Below are positions 27,560-38,400 of a stretch of 64,000 nt of DNA, piece after piece. The notes beneath the pieces were generated by a model that saw nothing but the letters and a program-made list of their open reading frames with translations, did not search any database and was not told where the DNA came from. Source of the DNA: Bacillota bacterium (lineage in GTDB: Bacteria > Bacillota > Clostridia > Peptostreptococcales > Anaerovoracaceae). The stretch spans positions 38,357-102,356 of the forward strand of contig JAFUCA010000036.1 in assembly GCA_017459895.1 (NCBI GenBank), written 5' to 3'. Position numbers and translations under genes: made by a program. Numbering within the stretch: position 1 is the first letter of the stretch; every line of letters starts with the position of its first letter.

Positions 27560-28750
27560 GTGGAGAAGAAAAAAGGCAGATTTGGGGTTCACGGAGGACA
27601 GTACATACCGGAGACGCTGATGCATGCGGTCACCGAGCTGGAGGAGGCGTACCGGAGCTGCAGCGCGGACCCTGCATTTCAGAAAGAACTGGAGCAGCTG
27701 TATAACGATTACGCGGGAAGGCCCAGCCGGCTGTATTACGCGGCCCGGATGAGCGAGGATCTGGGCGGGGCGAAGATCTATCTGAAGCGGGAGGACCTGA
27801 ATCACACGGGATCCCATAAGATCAACAACGTGCTGGGGCAGATGCTGCTGGCGCAGAAGATGGGAAAGACCCGGGTCATTGCCGAGACCGGCGCCGGACA
27901 GCACGGCGTGGCCACCGCCACCGTAGCGGCTATGATGAACATGGAATGCGAGATCTACATGGGACGGGAGGACTGCGAGCGGCAGGCGCTGAATGTCTAC
28001 CGGATGCGGCTTCTGGGAGCGAAGGTGCACCCGGTGGACTCCGGAACAGCCACCCTGAAGGACGCGGTGTCGGAGACTTTTAAGGAATGGACCCGGCGCA
28101 TCGATGATACGCATTACGTGCTGGGGTCGGTGATGGGGCCCCATCCCTTTCCGCAGATCGTCCGGGATTTTCAGGCGGTCATCTCCCGGGAGATCCGTCA
28201 GCAGGTGCTGGAGAAAGAAGGCCGGCTTCCGGATGCAGTGATGGCCTGCGTGGGGGGAGGCTCCAACGCTATGGGAGCCTTCTATCACTTCATCAATGAT
28301 CCGGGGGTGCGGCTCATCGGATGCGAGGCCGCGGGCCGGGGAATTGATACGGCGGAGACGGCAGCCACCATCAGCACCGGGCGGCTGGGGATCTTCCACG
28401 GGATGAAGTCCTACTTCTGCCAGGATTCCTACGGGCAGATCGCGCCGGTCTACTCCATCTCCGCGGGGCTGGACTATCCCGGCATCGGGCCGGAGCACGC
28501 GCATCTGTATGACATCGGCCGGGCGGAGTATGTGCCGGTGACCGACGATGAGGCGGTGAAGGCTTTTGAGTATCTGTCCCGTATCGAGGGAATCATTCCC
28601 GCCATCGAGAGCGCCCACGCAGTGGCCCATGCCATGAAGCTCGCTCCGTCCATGAAGCGGGACCAGATCCTGGTCATCAACATTTCCGGCCGCGGAGACA
28701 AGGATGTGGCGGCCATTGCCAGATACAGAGGGGAGGAGCTCTATGAGTAA
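27560..28750 (+). CDS. trpB: Tryptophan synthase beta chain
   Basis: PLP enzyme joining indole and serine. The PLP lysine is in [14 protein letters not shown] near residue 85; GAGQHG, the phosphate loop GGGSNAMG and the C-terminal SGRGDKD are present. 396 residues. GTG start after GGAGG. The 3' end overlaps trpA by 8 bp. Confidence 0.97.
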   Translation: MEKKKGRFGVHGGQYIPETLMHAVTELEEAYRSCSADPAFQKELEQLYNDYAGRPSRLYYAARMSEDLGGAKIYLKREDLNHTGSHKINNVLGQMLLAQKMGKTRVIAETGAGQHGVATATVAAMMNMECEIYMGREDCERQALNVYRMRLLGAKVHPVDSGTATLKDAVSETFKEWTRRIDDTHYVLGSVMGPHPFPQIVRDFQAVISREIRQQVLEKEGRLPDAVMACVGGGSNAMGAFYHFINDPGVRLIGCEAAGRGIDTAETAATISTGRLGIFHGMKSYFCQDSYGQIAPVYSISAGLDYPGIGPEHAHLYDIGRAEYVPVTDDEAVKAFEYLSRIEGIIPAIESAHAVAHAMKLAPSMKRDQILVINISGRGDKDVAAIARYRGEELYE

Positions 28751-29531
28751 CATCAGCAAAGCATTCGATCACGGGAAGGCGTTCATTCCTTTCATCACCT
28801 GCGGTGACCCGGATCTGGAGACCACGAAGCGGATCGTGGTGGAGATGGAGAAGGCCGGGGCGGACCTCATCGAGCTGGGAATTCCCTTCTCGGACCCCAC
28901 AGCGGAGGGGGCCGTCATCATGGAGGCCAATATGCGCGCTCTGGCGGGGGGCGTCACCAGCGACGATGTGTTTCAGATGGTCCGGCAGCTGCGCCGGGAG
29001 GAGGGCGTACAGGTTCCCATGGTGTTCATGACCTACGCCAACGTGCTGTTCTCCTACGGCAAGGAGCGGTTCATCGCAAACAGTCTCGAGGCGGGCATGG
29101 ACGGCTTCATCCTGCCGGACGTACCCTACGAAGAAAAGGACGAGTTTGACAGCCTTTGCAGGGAGGCCGGACTGGATCTGATCTCCATGATCGCCCCCAC
29201 CTCCATGGACCGGGTGCGCCGGATCGCAGCAGATGCGGAGGGCTTCCTGTACTGCGTTTCCTCTCTGGGGGTCACGGGAACGCGTGATTCCATTGGGACG
29301 GATATTTCAGGAATGATCGATATTGCAAAGGCTGAAGCGCCCCAGATCCCGTGCGCAGTGGGATTCGGCATCTCCACGCCCCAGCAGGCGGCCCAGTTCG
29401 CGGAATTTGCCGACGGGGTCATCGTCGGCTCCGCCATTGTGAAGCTGTGCGCTCAGTACGCAAGCGAGGCGCCGGAGTACATCGGTGATTACATCCGGAG
29501 CATGAAGGCGGCCATGGCCGGGCAGGACTGA
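28743..29531 (+). CDS. trpA: Tryptophan synthase alpha chain
   Basis: Cleaves indole-glycerol phosphate to indole, which is passed to TrpB. ATG 28743 follows GGGGAGGAG inside the trpB end. [11 protein letters not shown], the catalytic Glu in [11 protein letters not shown], the [12 protein letters not shown] segment and GFGIS are present. 262 residues. It ends the trp operon; a dispersed repeat copy (29559) lies just after the stop. Confidence 0.96.
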   Translation: MSNISKAFDHGKAFIPFITCGDPDLETTKRIVVEMEKAGADLIELGIPFSDPTAEGAVIMEANMRALAGGVTSDDVFQMVRQLRREEGVQVPMVFMTYANVLFSYGKERFIANSLEAGMDGFILPDVPYEEKDEFDSLCREAGLDLISMIAPTSMDRVRRIAADAEGFLYCVSSLGVTGTRDSIGTDISGMIDIAKAEAPQIPCAVGFGISTPQQAAQFAEFADGVIVGSAIVKLCAQYASEAPEYIGDYIRSMKAAMAGQD

Positions 29532-29621
29532 CAGCATTGCGCAGGAAAACAGGGAAGACCAGCCTTTGCATGAGATCGAAGGGAAAACACCACGAATCCT
29601 ATACCACGGGACGGGTTTCTA

Positions 29622-29630
29622 TGATACAAT
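29622..29630 (+). promoter_or_regulatory. Extended -10 promoter of fbp
   Basis: TGATACAAT, an extended -10 box (TGn plus TACAAT), 40 bp before the fbp start. The -35 region is weak. The same TGATACAAT occurs at 38505, 48042 and 58573. Confidence 0.5.
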
Positions 29631-29669
29631 AAATCTGTAAGCCGCAGGTGTACAGAGGAGGAACAAGCC

Positions 29670-31631
29670 GTGGTAGATAAGAATCTGTTAAAGAACCTTT
29701 CGAAGCAGTATCCCGATATCAAATCGGCGACCCAGGAGATCGTGAATCTGAGCGCGATCCTGAGTCTGCCGAAGGGGACGGAGTATTATCTCAGCGACCT
29801 GCACGGGGAGCATGAGGCATTCATTCATATGATCAAGAGCGCGTCCGGCGTCATCGCGGGAAAGATCAACGAGATCTTCGGACCGGACCTGACCATAGAA
29901 GAACGGGAAGGGCTGGCATCCCTGGTCTACAACGCGGAGGCCGAGATCGCCCGCCGCAAGAAGACCGAAGAGAACTTCGACCGCTGGTGCCGCCAGTCGA
30001 TCCTGCACCTGGTCTACATCTGCAAGTCCGTCTGCAACAAGTACACCCAGTCGAAGATCCGTAAGCGCCTGCCCAAAGCCTACGCCTACATCATCGACGA
30101 GCTGCTCCACGCGGACGACGAAGCCAACATGGGCAACTACTACACCCAGATCATCAACACCATGGTGGAGTGCCGGGTGGCGGAGGAATTCATCATCGAG
30201 ATGGCCGACGTCATCAGCAGCCTGGCGGTGGATAAGCTCCACATCATCGGCGATATCTGGGACAGAGGATCCCACCCCGACCGGATCATGGAATACCTGA
30301 TGGATTTCCACGACGTGGACTTCCAGTGGGGCAACCACGACATCGTCTGGATGGGGGCGGCCACCGGCAACTGGGCCTGCATCGCCAACTGCCTGCGGAT
30401 GAACATCTCCTACAACAACTTCGACATGCTGGAGGTGGGCTACGGTTTCAACCTGCGGCCGCTGTCTCTGCTGGCGGAGAAGTACTATAAATACGACCCC
30501 TGCATCAAATTCTGGCCGAAGGTCATCGAAGAGAACAAGCTGGATCCCATCGATCCGGGCCTGGCGGCGAAGATGAACAAGGCCATCGCCATCCTGCAGT
30601 TCAAGATCGAGGGGCAGCGGATCAAGGCCCATCCGGAATATCATATGGAGCACCGGATGATGCTGCACCGGATCGATTTCAAGAACGGCACCATCCGCAT
30701 CGGCGATACGGTGTATCAGCTCAACGACACCAACTTCCCGACGGTGGATCCCGACGATCCCTACAAGCTCAACGACGACGAGGAACAGGTCATGCGGGGA
30801 CTTTCTCTGGCCTTCCTGCAGAACGAGAAGCTGCAGCGCCACGTGCGGTTCATGATGACCCACGGAGCCCTCTATCAGATCGTCAACGGCAACCTGATGT
30901 ACCACGGGTGCATCCCGATGAACGAGGACGGCACCTTCAAAGACGTGGAGTTCATGGGCAAGACCCTCCACGGCAAAGCCTACATGGATTACCTGGATCA
31001 GCTGGTCCGGGAAGCCTATTTCCGGGAGGAACCCCCCAAGCGCAAGGGCAAGTCCGGCGACCTGATGTGGTATCTGTGGCTTTCCGCCAACAGCCCGCTG
31101 TTCGGCAAGGATCAGATGACGACCTTCGAGCGGTGCTTCATCGACGACAAGAAGTCCCACAAGGAGCACACGGTTCCGTACTACAAGCTGATCAACGACC
31201 AGAAGGTCTGTGAGAACATCCTGCGGGAGTTCGGACTGGATCCGGAGGATTCCGTCGTGCTCAACGGCCACGTGCCGGTCAAGATCAAGGACGGCGAGAG
31301 CCCGGTGAAGGGCGGGGGGAGGCTCTTCATCATCGACGGCGGCATGTCCAAGGCCTACCAGAAGACCACCGGCATCGCGGGATATACCTTCATCTTCAAC
31401 TCCCGCTACATGGCCCTGTCGGAGCACAAGCCCTACAGCCCGCTGCAGCCCGACGGCACCCAGGTGTTCCATTCCCCGGTCATCACCATCGTGAAGAACA
31501 TGCGAAAGAGGGTGCTGATCCAGGATACGGACATCGGCAAGGAACTGATGCGGGAGCGGGAAGAGCTGAAGGAGCTGGTCGCGGCCTACCGCAGCGGCGC
31601 CATGAAACAGAAGGTATCGCCCCGCGGATAG
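29670..31631 (+). CDS. fbp: Fructose-1,6-bisphosphatase, class III
   Basis: Gluconeogenic phosphatase of the Firmicutes type. 653 residues match class III, which is much longer than other classes. Metallophosphoesterase motifs: YYLSDLHGEHEAF near residue 38, IIGDIWDRGSHPDRIME, WGNHDIVWMGA and LNGHVPVK. GTG start after AGAGGAGG. Single gene, bracketed by the trpA-side repeat copy and the inverted repeat pair at 31636-31707. Confidence 0.95.
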   Translation: MVDKNLLKNLSKQYPDIKSATQEIVNLSAILSLPKGTEYYLSDLHGEHEAFIHMIKSASGVIAGKINEIFGPDLTIEEREGLASLVYNAEAEIARRKKTEENFDRWCRQSILHLVYICKSVCNKYTQSKIRKRLPKAYAYIIDELLHADDEANMGNYYTQIINTMVECRVAEEFIIEMADVISSLAVDKLHIIGDIWDRGSHPDRIMEYLMDFHDVDFQWGNHDIVWMGAATGNWACIANCLRMNISYNNFDMLEVGYGFNLRPLSLLAEKYYKYDPCIKFWPKVIEENKLDPIDPGLAAKMNKAIAILQFKIEGQRIKAHPEYHMEHRMMLHRIDFKNGTIRIGDTVYQLNDTNFPTVDPDDPYKLNDDEEQVMRGLSLAFLQNEKLQRHVRFMMTHGALYQIVNGNLMYHGCIPMNEDGTFKDVEFMGKTLHGKAYMDYLDQLVREAYFREEPPKRKGKSGDLMWYLWLSANSPLFGKDQMTTFERCFIDDKKSHKEHTVPYYKLINDQKVCENILREFGLDPEDSVVLNGHVPVKIKDGESPVKGGGRLFIIDGGMSKAYQKTTGIAGYTFIFNSRYMALSEHKPYSPLQPDGTQVFHSPVITIVKNMRKRVLIQDTDIGKELMREREELKELVAAYRSGAMKQKVSPRG

Positions 31632-31635
31632 AGGT

Positions 31636-31707
31636 ATGCAAAGGCTGGATGTGGCTCGCCCCTAGGGCGAGCAGCCGGGTCAACACGGAGTGATCCAGCC
31701 TTTGCAT
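31636..31707. repeat. Perfect inverted pair of the dispersed repeat with nested hairpin
   Basis: Arms ATGCAAAGGCTGGAT (31636-31650) and ATCCAGCCTTTGCAT (31693-31707) are perfect over 15 bp. They enclose a second hairpin, GCTCGCCC and GGGCGAGC (31654-31672) around CTA. It starts 5 bp after the fbp stop. No T tract follows, so it is not a classical intrinsic terminator, although paired uptake sequences serve that role in Neisseria and Haemophilus. Confidence 0.85.
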
Positions 31708-31744
31708 GAGGTTAAAACCAACATACCAACAAAGTATCAATAAA

Positions 31745-31820
31745 ACACCAATATAATTGCGATAAACCTTGAAATATCCCTTGCAAAAGGCATACAAAAG
31801 TGGTTTAATTATGTTGGTGT
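31745..31820 (+). promoter_or_regulatory. bcd promoter with flanking inverted repeat (candidate operator)
   Basis: TTGCAA (31781-31786), 17-bp spacer, TTTAAT (31804-31809). ACACCAATATAATT (31745-31758) and AATTATGTTGGTGT (31807-31820) match as an inverted pair in 13 of 14 positions, the right arm covering the -10 box. A partial ACCAACATA lies near 31715. The regulator is unknown. Confidence 0.5.
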
Positions 31821-31900
31821 ATTTTGTTACAAAAATAACAATTCTACATCCATCATAAAGCGTTAAAATCGCTGTTAAATAATTCTAAGGAGGCATTTAC

Positions 31901-33043
31901 ATGAACTTTCAACTGACGAAGGAACAAGAATTCGTAAGAAAAATGGTAAGCGATTTTGCCACTACTGAGGTTGAACCTCTTGCTGCAGACATCGACGCGG
32001 AACACAGATTCCCCGAAGAGACTGTAGAGAAGATGGCAAAGTACGGTTTACTGGGCGTTCCGTTCCCAACACAGTATGGTGGAGCAGGCGGAGATCACAT
32101 CTCCTATGCGATCACAGTTGAAGAGCTGTCCAAGAAGTGCGCGTCTACCGGCGTTATCTGTTCGGCTCATACATCATTGTGCTGCTGGCCGATCTTCAAC
32201 TGGGGAACCGAGGAACAGAGACAGAAGTATCTGCCGGATCTGCTTTCCGGTAAGAAACTGGGCGCTTTCGGACTGACCGAGCCGAACGCAGGAACCGACG
32301 CATCCGGTCAGCAGACCAGAGCAGAGGACTGCGGAGATTACTGGCTCCTGAACGGCGCTAAGGTGTTCATCACCAATGGTGGATATGCAGACGTATTCGT
32401 CGTTATGGCAATGACCGACAAGTCCAAGGGCAACCACGGAATCAGTTCCTTCATCGTTGAGAAGGGCGACGAGGGATTCTCCATCGGTAAGACCGAGGAT
32501 AAGATGGGTATCTGCGCATCCTCCACAACCGAGCTTATTTTCCAGAACTGCAAGATTCCGAAGGACAGACTCCTCGGCGAGATCGGCGACGGATTCAAGG
32601 TAGCTATGTCCACGCTGGACGGCGGCCGTATCGGTATCGCTTCCCAGGCTCTGGGTATTGCGCAGGGCGCTCTGGACGTAACCATCGAATACATGAAGGC
32701 GAGAAAGCAGTTTGGCAAGGCACTGTCCAAGTTCCAGGCGCTGCAGTTCGTCGTTGCTGACCTGGCGACACAGATCGAGGCTGCAAGACTGCTGGTCTAC
32801 AGAGCGGCTGACATGAAGGACAAGCACCTGCCTTACGGACCGGCTGCTGCAATGGCGAAGCTGTTTGCTGCTGAGACAGCGATGCACGTCACCACCAAGT
32901 GCGTACAGCTCCACGGCGGATATGGTTACACGAAGGACTATCCGGTAGAGAGAATGATGAGAGACGCGAAGATCACTGAGATCTATGAAGGTACTTCAGA
33001 AGTTCAGAGAATGGTCATCGCTGCATCCGTTCTTGGTAAATAA
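31901..33043 (+). CDS. bcd: Butyryl-CoA dehydrogenase (acyl-CoA dehydrogenase family)
   Basis: Flavoprotein reducing crotonyl-CoA to butyryl-CoA, probably in an electron-bifurcating complex with EtfAB. 380 residues. Seen: FGLTEPNAGTDASGQ (FAD binding), FITNGGYADVF, GYGYTKDYPVERMMRDAKI and the catalytic Glu in EIYEGTSEVQRMVIA. Short-chain specificity is inferred from the adjacent etf genes and crotonase at 58.6 kb. Ribosome binding site AAGGAGG. Codon use shifts to GCT, GTT and AGA relative to the GCC/CGG-rich neighbours, typical of strong expression. Confidence 0.9.
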   Translation: MNFQLTKEQEFVRKMVSDFATTEVEPLAADIDAEHRFPEETVEKMAKYGLLGVPFPTQYGGAGGDHISYAITVEELSKKCASTGVICSAHTSLCCWPIFNWGTEEQRQKYLPDLLSGKKLGAFGLTEPNAGTDASGQQTRAEDCGDYWLLNGAKVFITNGGYADVFVVMAMTDKSKGNHGISSFIVEKGDEGFSIGKTEDKMGICASSTTELIFQNCKIPKDRLLGEIGDGFKVAMSTLDGGRIGIASQALGIAQGALDVTIEYMKARKQFGKALSKFQALQFVVADLATQIEAARLLVYRAADMKDKHLPYGPAAAMAKLFAAETAMHVTTKCVQLHGGYGYTKDYPVERMMRDAKITEIYEGTSEVQRMVIAASVLGK

Positions 33044-33064
33044 GCACAGAGGGAGGAAAATATA

Positions 33065-33871
33065 ATGGCATTTAATATTATCGTATGCGCGAAGCAAGTT
33101 CCTGATACCAACGTTATCAAGATCAACCCGAAGACCGGTACTCTGATCAGAGATGGCGTTCCGAGCATCCTGAACAACGACGACGCGAATGCTCTGGAAG
33201 AAGCGCTGGCAATCAAAGACAAGTTTGATGACGTTCACATCACCGTCATCACCATGGGACCTCCGCAGGCGAACGATCTGCTGTTCGAGTGCATCGCCAA
33301 GGGCGCTGACGAAGGTATCCTGGTATCCGACAGAGCAGTCGGCGGTTCCGACACATGGGCTACTTCCAACACACTGGAAGCTGCAGTCCGCAAGTGGGTC
33401 AAGGAGAACGGCGACTACAACCTGATCTTCACCGGCCGTCAGGCGATCGACGGAGATACCGCGCAGGTTGGCCCGCAGCTCGCAGAAAAGCTGGGACTGC
33501 CGCAGGTTTCCTACGTTGAGGAATTTGAAATCGCAGAAGACAGAAAATCTGTTACGGTCAAGAGACAGCTGGAAGACGGCTATGAACTGATCGAAGTTCA
33601 GCTTCCGTGCCTGCTGACCACCATCAAAGAACTGAACACTCCGAGATACATGACCGTTGCCGGCATCTATGGCGACAAGAACATGATCACCTGGAACGCG
33701 AAGGACATCGAAGTTGACCTGACCAAGGTAGGTCTGGAAGCTTCCCCGACCAACGTATTCAGATCGTTTACTCCTGCTCCGAAAGAACCTGGAATCAAGA
33801 TCGAGGGCGACACCGAGAAGGAACAGGCTAAGAACTTACTGATCAAGCTCAAGGGCAAGCATGTAATCTAA
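33065..33871 (+). CDS. etfB: Electron transfer flavoprotein beta subunit
   Basis: Together with EtfA accepts electrons from NADH and splits them between crotonyl-CoA/Bcd and ferredoxin in bifurcating complexes. The 268 residues begin NIIVCAKQVPDTNVIKINP, with GRQAIDGDTAQVGPQLAE and TVKRQLEDGYE further on. Ribosome binding site GGGAGGA, 21 bp after bcd. Confidence 0.93.
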   Translation: MAFNIIVCAKQVPDTNVIKINPKTGTLIRDGVPSILNNDDANALEEALAIKDKFDDVHITVITMGPPQANDLLFECIAKGADEGILVSDRAVGGSDTWATSNTLEAAVRKWVKENGDYNLIFTGRQAIDGDTAQVGPQLAEKLGLPQVSYVEEFEIAEDRKSVTVKRQLEDGYELIEVQLPCLLTTIKELNTPRYMTVAGIYGDKNMITWNAKDIEVDLTKVGLEASPTNVFRSFTPAPKEPGIKIEGDTEKEQAKNLLIKLKGKHVI

Positions 33872-33891
33872 GCGAGAAGGAGGAAACATAA

Positions 33892-35199
33892 ATGGCTATT
33901 AATATTATCAAAGAAAAATGTATCGGTTGCGGACAATGCTTCAAGTCCTGCCCGAAAGACGCATTTTATTTCGAACCATACGATGGCAACAAGCTGGGCA
34001 AGGTTGCTGCTATCGGACCGAGCTGCGACTTCTGTAACCAGTGTCTGACTTCCTGTAAGTTCGGCGCGATCGAAGAGAAGAAGGTCGAAGTTCAGGCGGA
34101 CCTGGGCGACTACAAGCACGTTTGGGTATTCGCAGAGCAGAGAGACGGCAAGCTGATGAACGTTGCTCTGGAGCTGATCGGTGAAGGCTACAGACTGGCG
34201 AAGGAGATCTCCGAGGATACACAGGTCTGCGCAGTCCTGATCGGATCCGAGGAAGACATCGCTCCGCTGGCTGACGAGTGCTTCGCTTACGGCGCTGAGA
34301 AGGTCTACAAGATCGCTTCCCCGCTGCTGCAGCACTACACCACAGACGCTTACACCTATGCTCTGAAGGAAGCCATCGATGAGTACAAGCCGGAGATCGT
34401 TCTCTACGGCGCTACCCACATCGGACGTGACTTCGCTCCGAGAATCGCTGCAAGATGCAACACCGGTCTGACCGCTGACTGCACCAGACTGGACGTTAAG
34501 GTTGCTTCCTACATCGACTATGCGAAGAAGAACACCACTCTGGACACATCCACACTGGACCCGAACGATCCTTCCACAGGCATCAAGCAGACTCGTCCGG
34601 CATTCGGCGGTAACCTGATGGCTACCATCATCTGCCCGAGAACCAGACCGCAGATGTCCACCGTACGTCCCGGCGTTATGCAGAAGAGAGAGCCGGTTGA
34701 AGGCGCTACCGGTGAGATCGTCGATGTGAAGACCACCGTTTCCGCGGATGACATCCACATCCAGATTAAGGACGTTGTCAAGTCCGCCAAGGAAATGGTT
34801 TCCCTGACCGACGCTGACATCATCTGCTCCGGCGGACGTGGCCTGGGCGATGCTTCCGGTTTCGAGCTGATCAAGAAGTTCGCTGACAAGGTCGGCGGCG
34901 TTGTCGGTTCCTCCCGTGCGGCAGTAGACGCAGGCTGGATCGATCACTCTCACCAGGTTGGACAGACCGGTACCACCGTTAAGCCGAAAATCTACTTCGC
35001 CTGCGGTATCTCCGGTGCGATCCAGCACCTGGCAGGTATGCAGACTTCTGACATCATCGTCGCAATCAACAAGGATTCCGACGCTCCGATCTTCGAAGTT
35101 GCCGACTACGGTATCGTAGGTGACCTGTACAAGGTCATTCCGGAAATCATCGAAGAGTGGGACAATGCAGAAGCTCTCTATGATGCCTCCACGAAATAA
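33892..35199 (+). CDS. etfA: Electron transfer flavoprotein alpha subunit with N-terminal ferredoxin domain
   Basis: 435 residues, about 90-100 longer than plain EtfA. Residues 1-65 hold two 4Fe-4S motifs, [16 protein letters not shown] and [16 protein letters not shown], as in CarE of the caffeyl-CoA complex of Acetobacterium. The Etf part has the FAD-binding end [40 protein letters not shown] and [10 protein letters not shown]. Last gene of the bcd operon, followed by a terminator. Confidence 0.94.
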   Translation: MAINIIKEKCIGCGQCFKSCPKDAFYFEPYDGNKLGKVAAIGPSCDFCNQCLTSCKFGAIEEKKVEVQADLGDYKHVWVFAEQRDGKLMNVALELIGEGYRLAKEISEDTQVCAVLIGSEEDIAPLADECFAYGAEKVYKIASPLLQHYTTDAYTYALKEAIDEYKPEIVLYGATHIGRDFAPRIAARCNTGLTADCTRLDVKVASYIDYAKKNTTLDTSTLDPNDPSTGIKQTRPAFGGNLMATIICPRTRPQMSTVRPGVMQKREPVEGATGEIVDVKTTVSADDIHIQIKDVVKSAKEMVSLTDADIICSGGRGLGDASGFELIKKFADKVGGVVGSSRAAVDAGWIDHSHQVGQTGTTVKPKIYFACGISGAIQHLAGMQTSDIIVAINKDSDAPIFEVADYGIVGDLYKVIPEIIEEWDNAEALYDASTK

Positions 35200-35232
35200 G
35201 TTATTTAACAGATAACGATCTTAGAATTATAG

Positions 35233-35258
35233 GGACCGCCCGAATGGGCGGTCCTTTT
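35233..35258 (+). terminator. Terminator of bcd-etfBA
   Basis: GGACCGCCC and GGGCGGTCC around GAAT, followed by TTTT; 33 bp after the etfA stop. Confidence 0.92.
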
Positions 35259-35308
35259 ATGGTGGCGCTTTTATGGTGGCGCCGGGCGCAAGCGGGGCGC
35301 GCGCTGGT

Positions 35309-35343
35309 ATAAGAAACCGGGTAGTACGTTTGTACTACCCGGT
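35309..35343 (-). terminator. Terminator of the PBP gene
   Basis: Perfect 12-bp arms ACCGGGTAGTAC and GTACTACCCGGT (35316-35343) around a 4-nt loop. On the minus strand the stem is followed by TTTCTTAT, about 60 bp after the PBP stop. Confidence 0.8.
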
Positions 35344-35402
35344 GAACTGGTGGGATAGTGAAATGGGCTGGTGCCTGTTCGGCCTGTTCGAATAGGTTCG
35401 GT

Positions 35403-38400
35403 TTATTCGCCGCCTTCATCGCCGCCGCCGGTATCCTCCGTCGGTTTTTCCGTCGGTTTCTCCGTCGGCTTTTCGGTCGGTTTCTCGGTCGGCTTCTCGG
35501 TCGGCTTCGCTGTGGTCGGTTCCGTCGGCGTCTGCGTGGTCGGCTTCGCGGTGGTCGGCGCCTTAGTGGTCGTCGACTTGGTTACTTTCTTTTCGGTCGT
35601 TTTGTCGTTATCGTCCTTATCGTTGTCCTTGTCTTTGTTTTTCTTAAGCTTCGAATAGGTTCCGTCGGTGTAGTATTCGCCGTTGATCTTCTCGACGTTA
35701 TCCGGCATTTCGCGGAAATCCTGGTAGGCGAGGGGCTCGCATACGCGGGACATGATGGTGGACCAGAAGCGGGCTGCCGCGCCGGACATCTCGTACAGCT
35801 GAATGTTCACATCGTTGCCTTCCCAGAGAGCCATGGTGTACTGCGGGGTGAATCCGGCGAACCAGATGTCGTACTGGTCACTGGTGGTACCGGTCTTGCC
35901 GCCCACCGGCTGATTCGGGATCGCCGCACTGGCACCGATTCCCTGAGTAACAACGGAGTGGAGGATGTCGGTCATGATCCAGGCAACGCCTTCATCGTAG
36001 ACGCGCTCAGCGCGGGTCTTTTTCTCCATGATCGTCTCATCCCGGCTGTTCAGGACCTTCGTGTAGAACACCGGCGTCTTATAGGATCCGCCGTTGGGGA
36101 AGGTGGCGTAGGCCGCGGTCAGCTCCAGCGGTGTAATGCCGTTGGTAAGACCGCCCAGAGCCAGGGCTGCCGGGTTCATATCGCTGACGGCGCCTTCCTC
36201 ATCCAGGGTCGTAATACCGACCTTCTTCAGCATCTTGAGGGACCAGTCGGCTCCGATCTTCTGGAACACCTTGACCGCGACGACGTTCAGGGATTGCTGC
36301 ACGCCCTTGCGGAGCGTTACCTTGCCGGAATAGCCGCCGCCGAAGTTCTTCGGCCATTGCTTGCCGTTGACATACATCGGCTTGTCGTTGATGATGCTGC
36401 CGGCGGTAATGTAGTTGCCCCAGCTGCTGCCGTCCTTGTTGCTCAGCTTCATGGTCTTGTTATCGGCTTCCCTCTCAAAACTCAGCTGCAGGGCAGGGCC
36501 GTAGACGCCGATGGGCTTGATGGAGGATCCGGGCTGCCGCGGGTGGACCGCACGGTTGTAGAGCTGCTTGCCGGTCGCTCCTCGTCCGCCGATCATGCCC
36601 TTGATCTCGCCGGTCTTGTTCTCCATGATGACCGCCGCCGCCTGGGGCTGGCGGATCTTCTGCTTGAGGGTGTACCGCTCATCGTTGACGATCAGTCGGT
36701 CGCCCTTGTCCTTGAAGTAATCCGGATACTCCTGGAAGAAGGTACCGGAGATGACGCAGTTGCCGTTATCATCCAGCGTTTTGATCGGATTGCCCGCCGA
36801 GTCAAACTGCGGGATCGACAGGGCGCCGCTCTCGATAAAGTAGAAGACACCGTCCTCATTCACGTACATGCTCTTGAATTCGATGCTGACGTCCTGGGCG
36901 CCATTGCTCTCCACCGGGTAGAGGTTCAGCCGTTTGCCGGCCTTGATGGTGATGCCGCCGTCTTCATTTCTCGTGAACTCATCATCCCGGAGAATGAACC
37001 GGTCTTTTTCGTCGAAGTATTCGTCGTAGGACTGCAGCAGCACCTGCCCGGTATCGGAACTGATCAGATCGCCCTCCGAATTGGTGCTGATGTAGGCGAT
37101 GGAGGTGAAGTTATCGCTGTCCTCAAACTCCTCATCCAGAATGCTCTGGATCCTGGAATCCATCGTCGTATAGATCTTCAGTCCGGTGGAGTAGATCATG
37201 TTCTGCGCTTCGGTGGAGGTGATGCCGTATTCCTCAACGATATCCTGCTGCAGCTGCTGCACCGCGTAGTCCGTAAAGTAAGAGGATTTCTCGCTTCCGG
37301 CATCGCCCAGATTGATCCTCTTCTTAAGCTTCTTTTTTTGCACCTTGGCATAACGATCTGCATCGATGTAGCCCAACTCGTACATATTCTTCAGGACCAG
37401 ATTGCGTCGGGCCTCAGAAGCTTCTCCGTTGTACAGGTAATTGATGGCAGAAGTCTTCTTGATGATCGGAAGATCCGTAATGGTCTTGTAATAGTCGGCG
37501 ATCACCAGCGCGTTCAGGTCCGGGGACTGGGGAATGGCGGCCAGCGCCGCACATTCGATCAGCTTCAGCTTGCCCACCGGCTTGTCGAAGTAGGACTGGG
37601 CCGCGGCCTCCACACCATAGCTGTTGAAGCCCAGGTAGATGGTGTTCAGGTAGGCTTCCATGATCTTTTCTTTTGATAAATTCTTCTCCAGCACGATGGT
37701 GATGTACATCTCCGTCAGCTTACGGCTCATAGACCGCTCGCTCTTGATGTCCGCCAGATAGAAGTTTCGGGCCAGCTGCTGGGAGATGGTACTGGTGCCG
37801 CTGATGCTGCCGCCGCCGAAGACGCTGTCCTTGATCGCGCCCACCATACGGATGAAGTTAAATCCGTGGTGGGTCCAGAACTTATTGTCCTCAATGGAAA
37901 CGATGGCGTTGACCATGTCCTCGGGGATGTCCTTGTATTCGACGATGGTACGGTTGCCGCCGTCAAAATAGAGGGCATCGATCTCCTGGCCGTCGGCATC
38001 ATAGACGATCGAACGCTGTTTGATCTGTGAATAAATGTTATCCGTTTCAATGTTCGGCGCCTTCAGGAAAACAACGCCGACGATAATCCCCACGCCAAGA
38101 ACCGCCATCATACAGAGAATCAGCGCGAAACTCAGGATGGATTTGCCCGGGGAGAGTTTCCTGGGAGGTTTCTTAGGCTTCCCCTTGTTGACCGCTGCCT
38201 TGCCGGCGGATTTCGCGGCACGGGCGGTATTCTTGAGGCCCTGTTCGGCCATATGGGTCACTTTCGCTGCGTTCTGTCTGGCGTGTCCCTTCCCGGAGGA
38301 GCGGTGGGCGGTGCCTTTGGCCGGGCCTCCGGCGGCAGCTCTGCCAGCCTTTGCAGTTCCATAATAAAATTCGGTATTGTTATCGGCATTGGTCCGTTCG

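Noticed and set aside
35358-37676. Plus-strand open frame opposite the PBP gene
   Set aside because: Antisense shadow; the PBP reading has transglycosylase and transpeptidase motifs.
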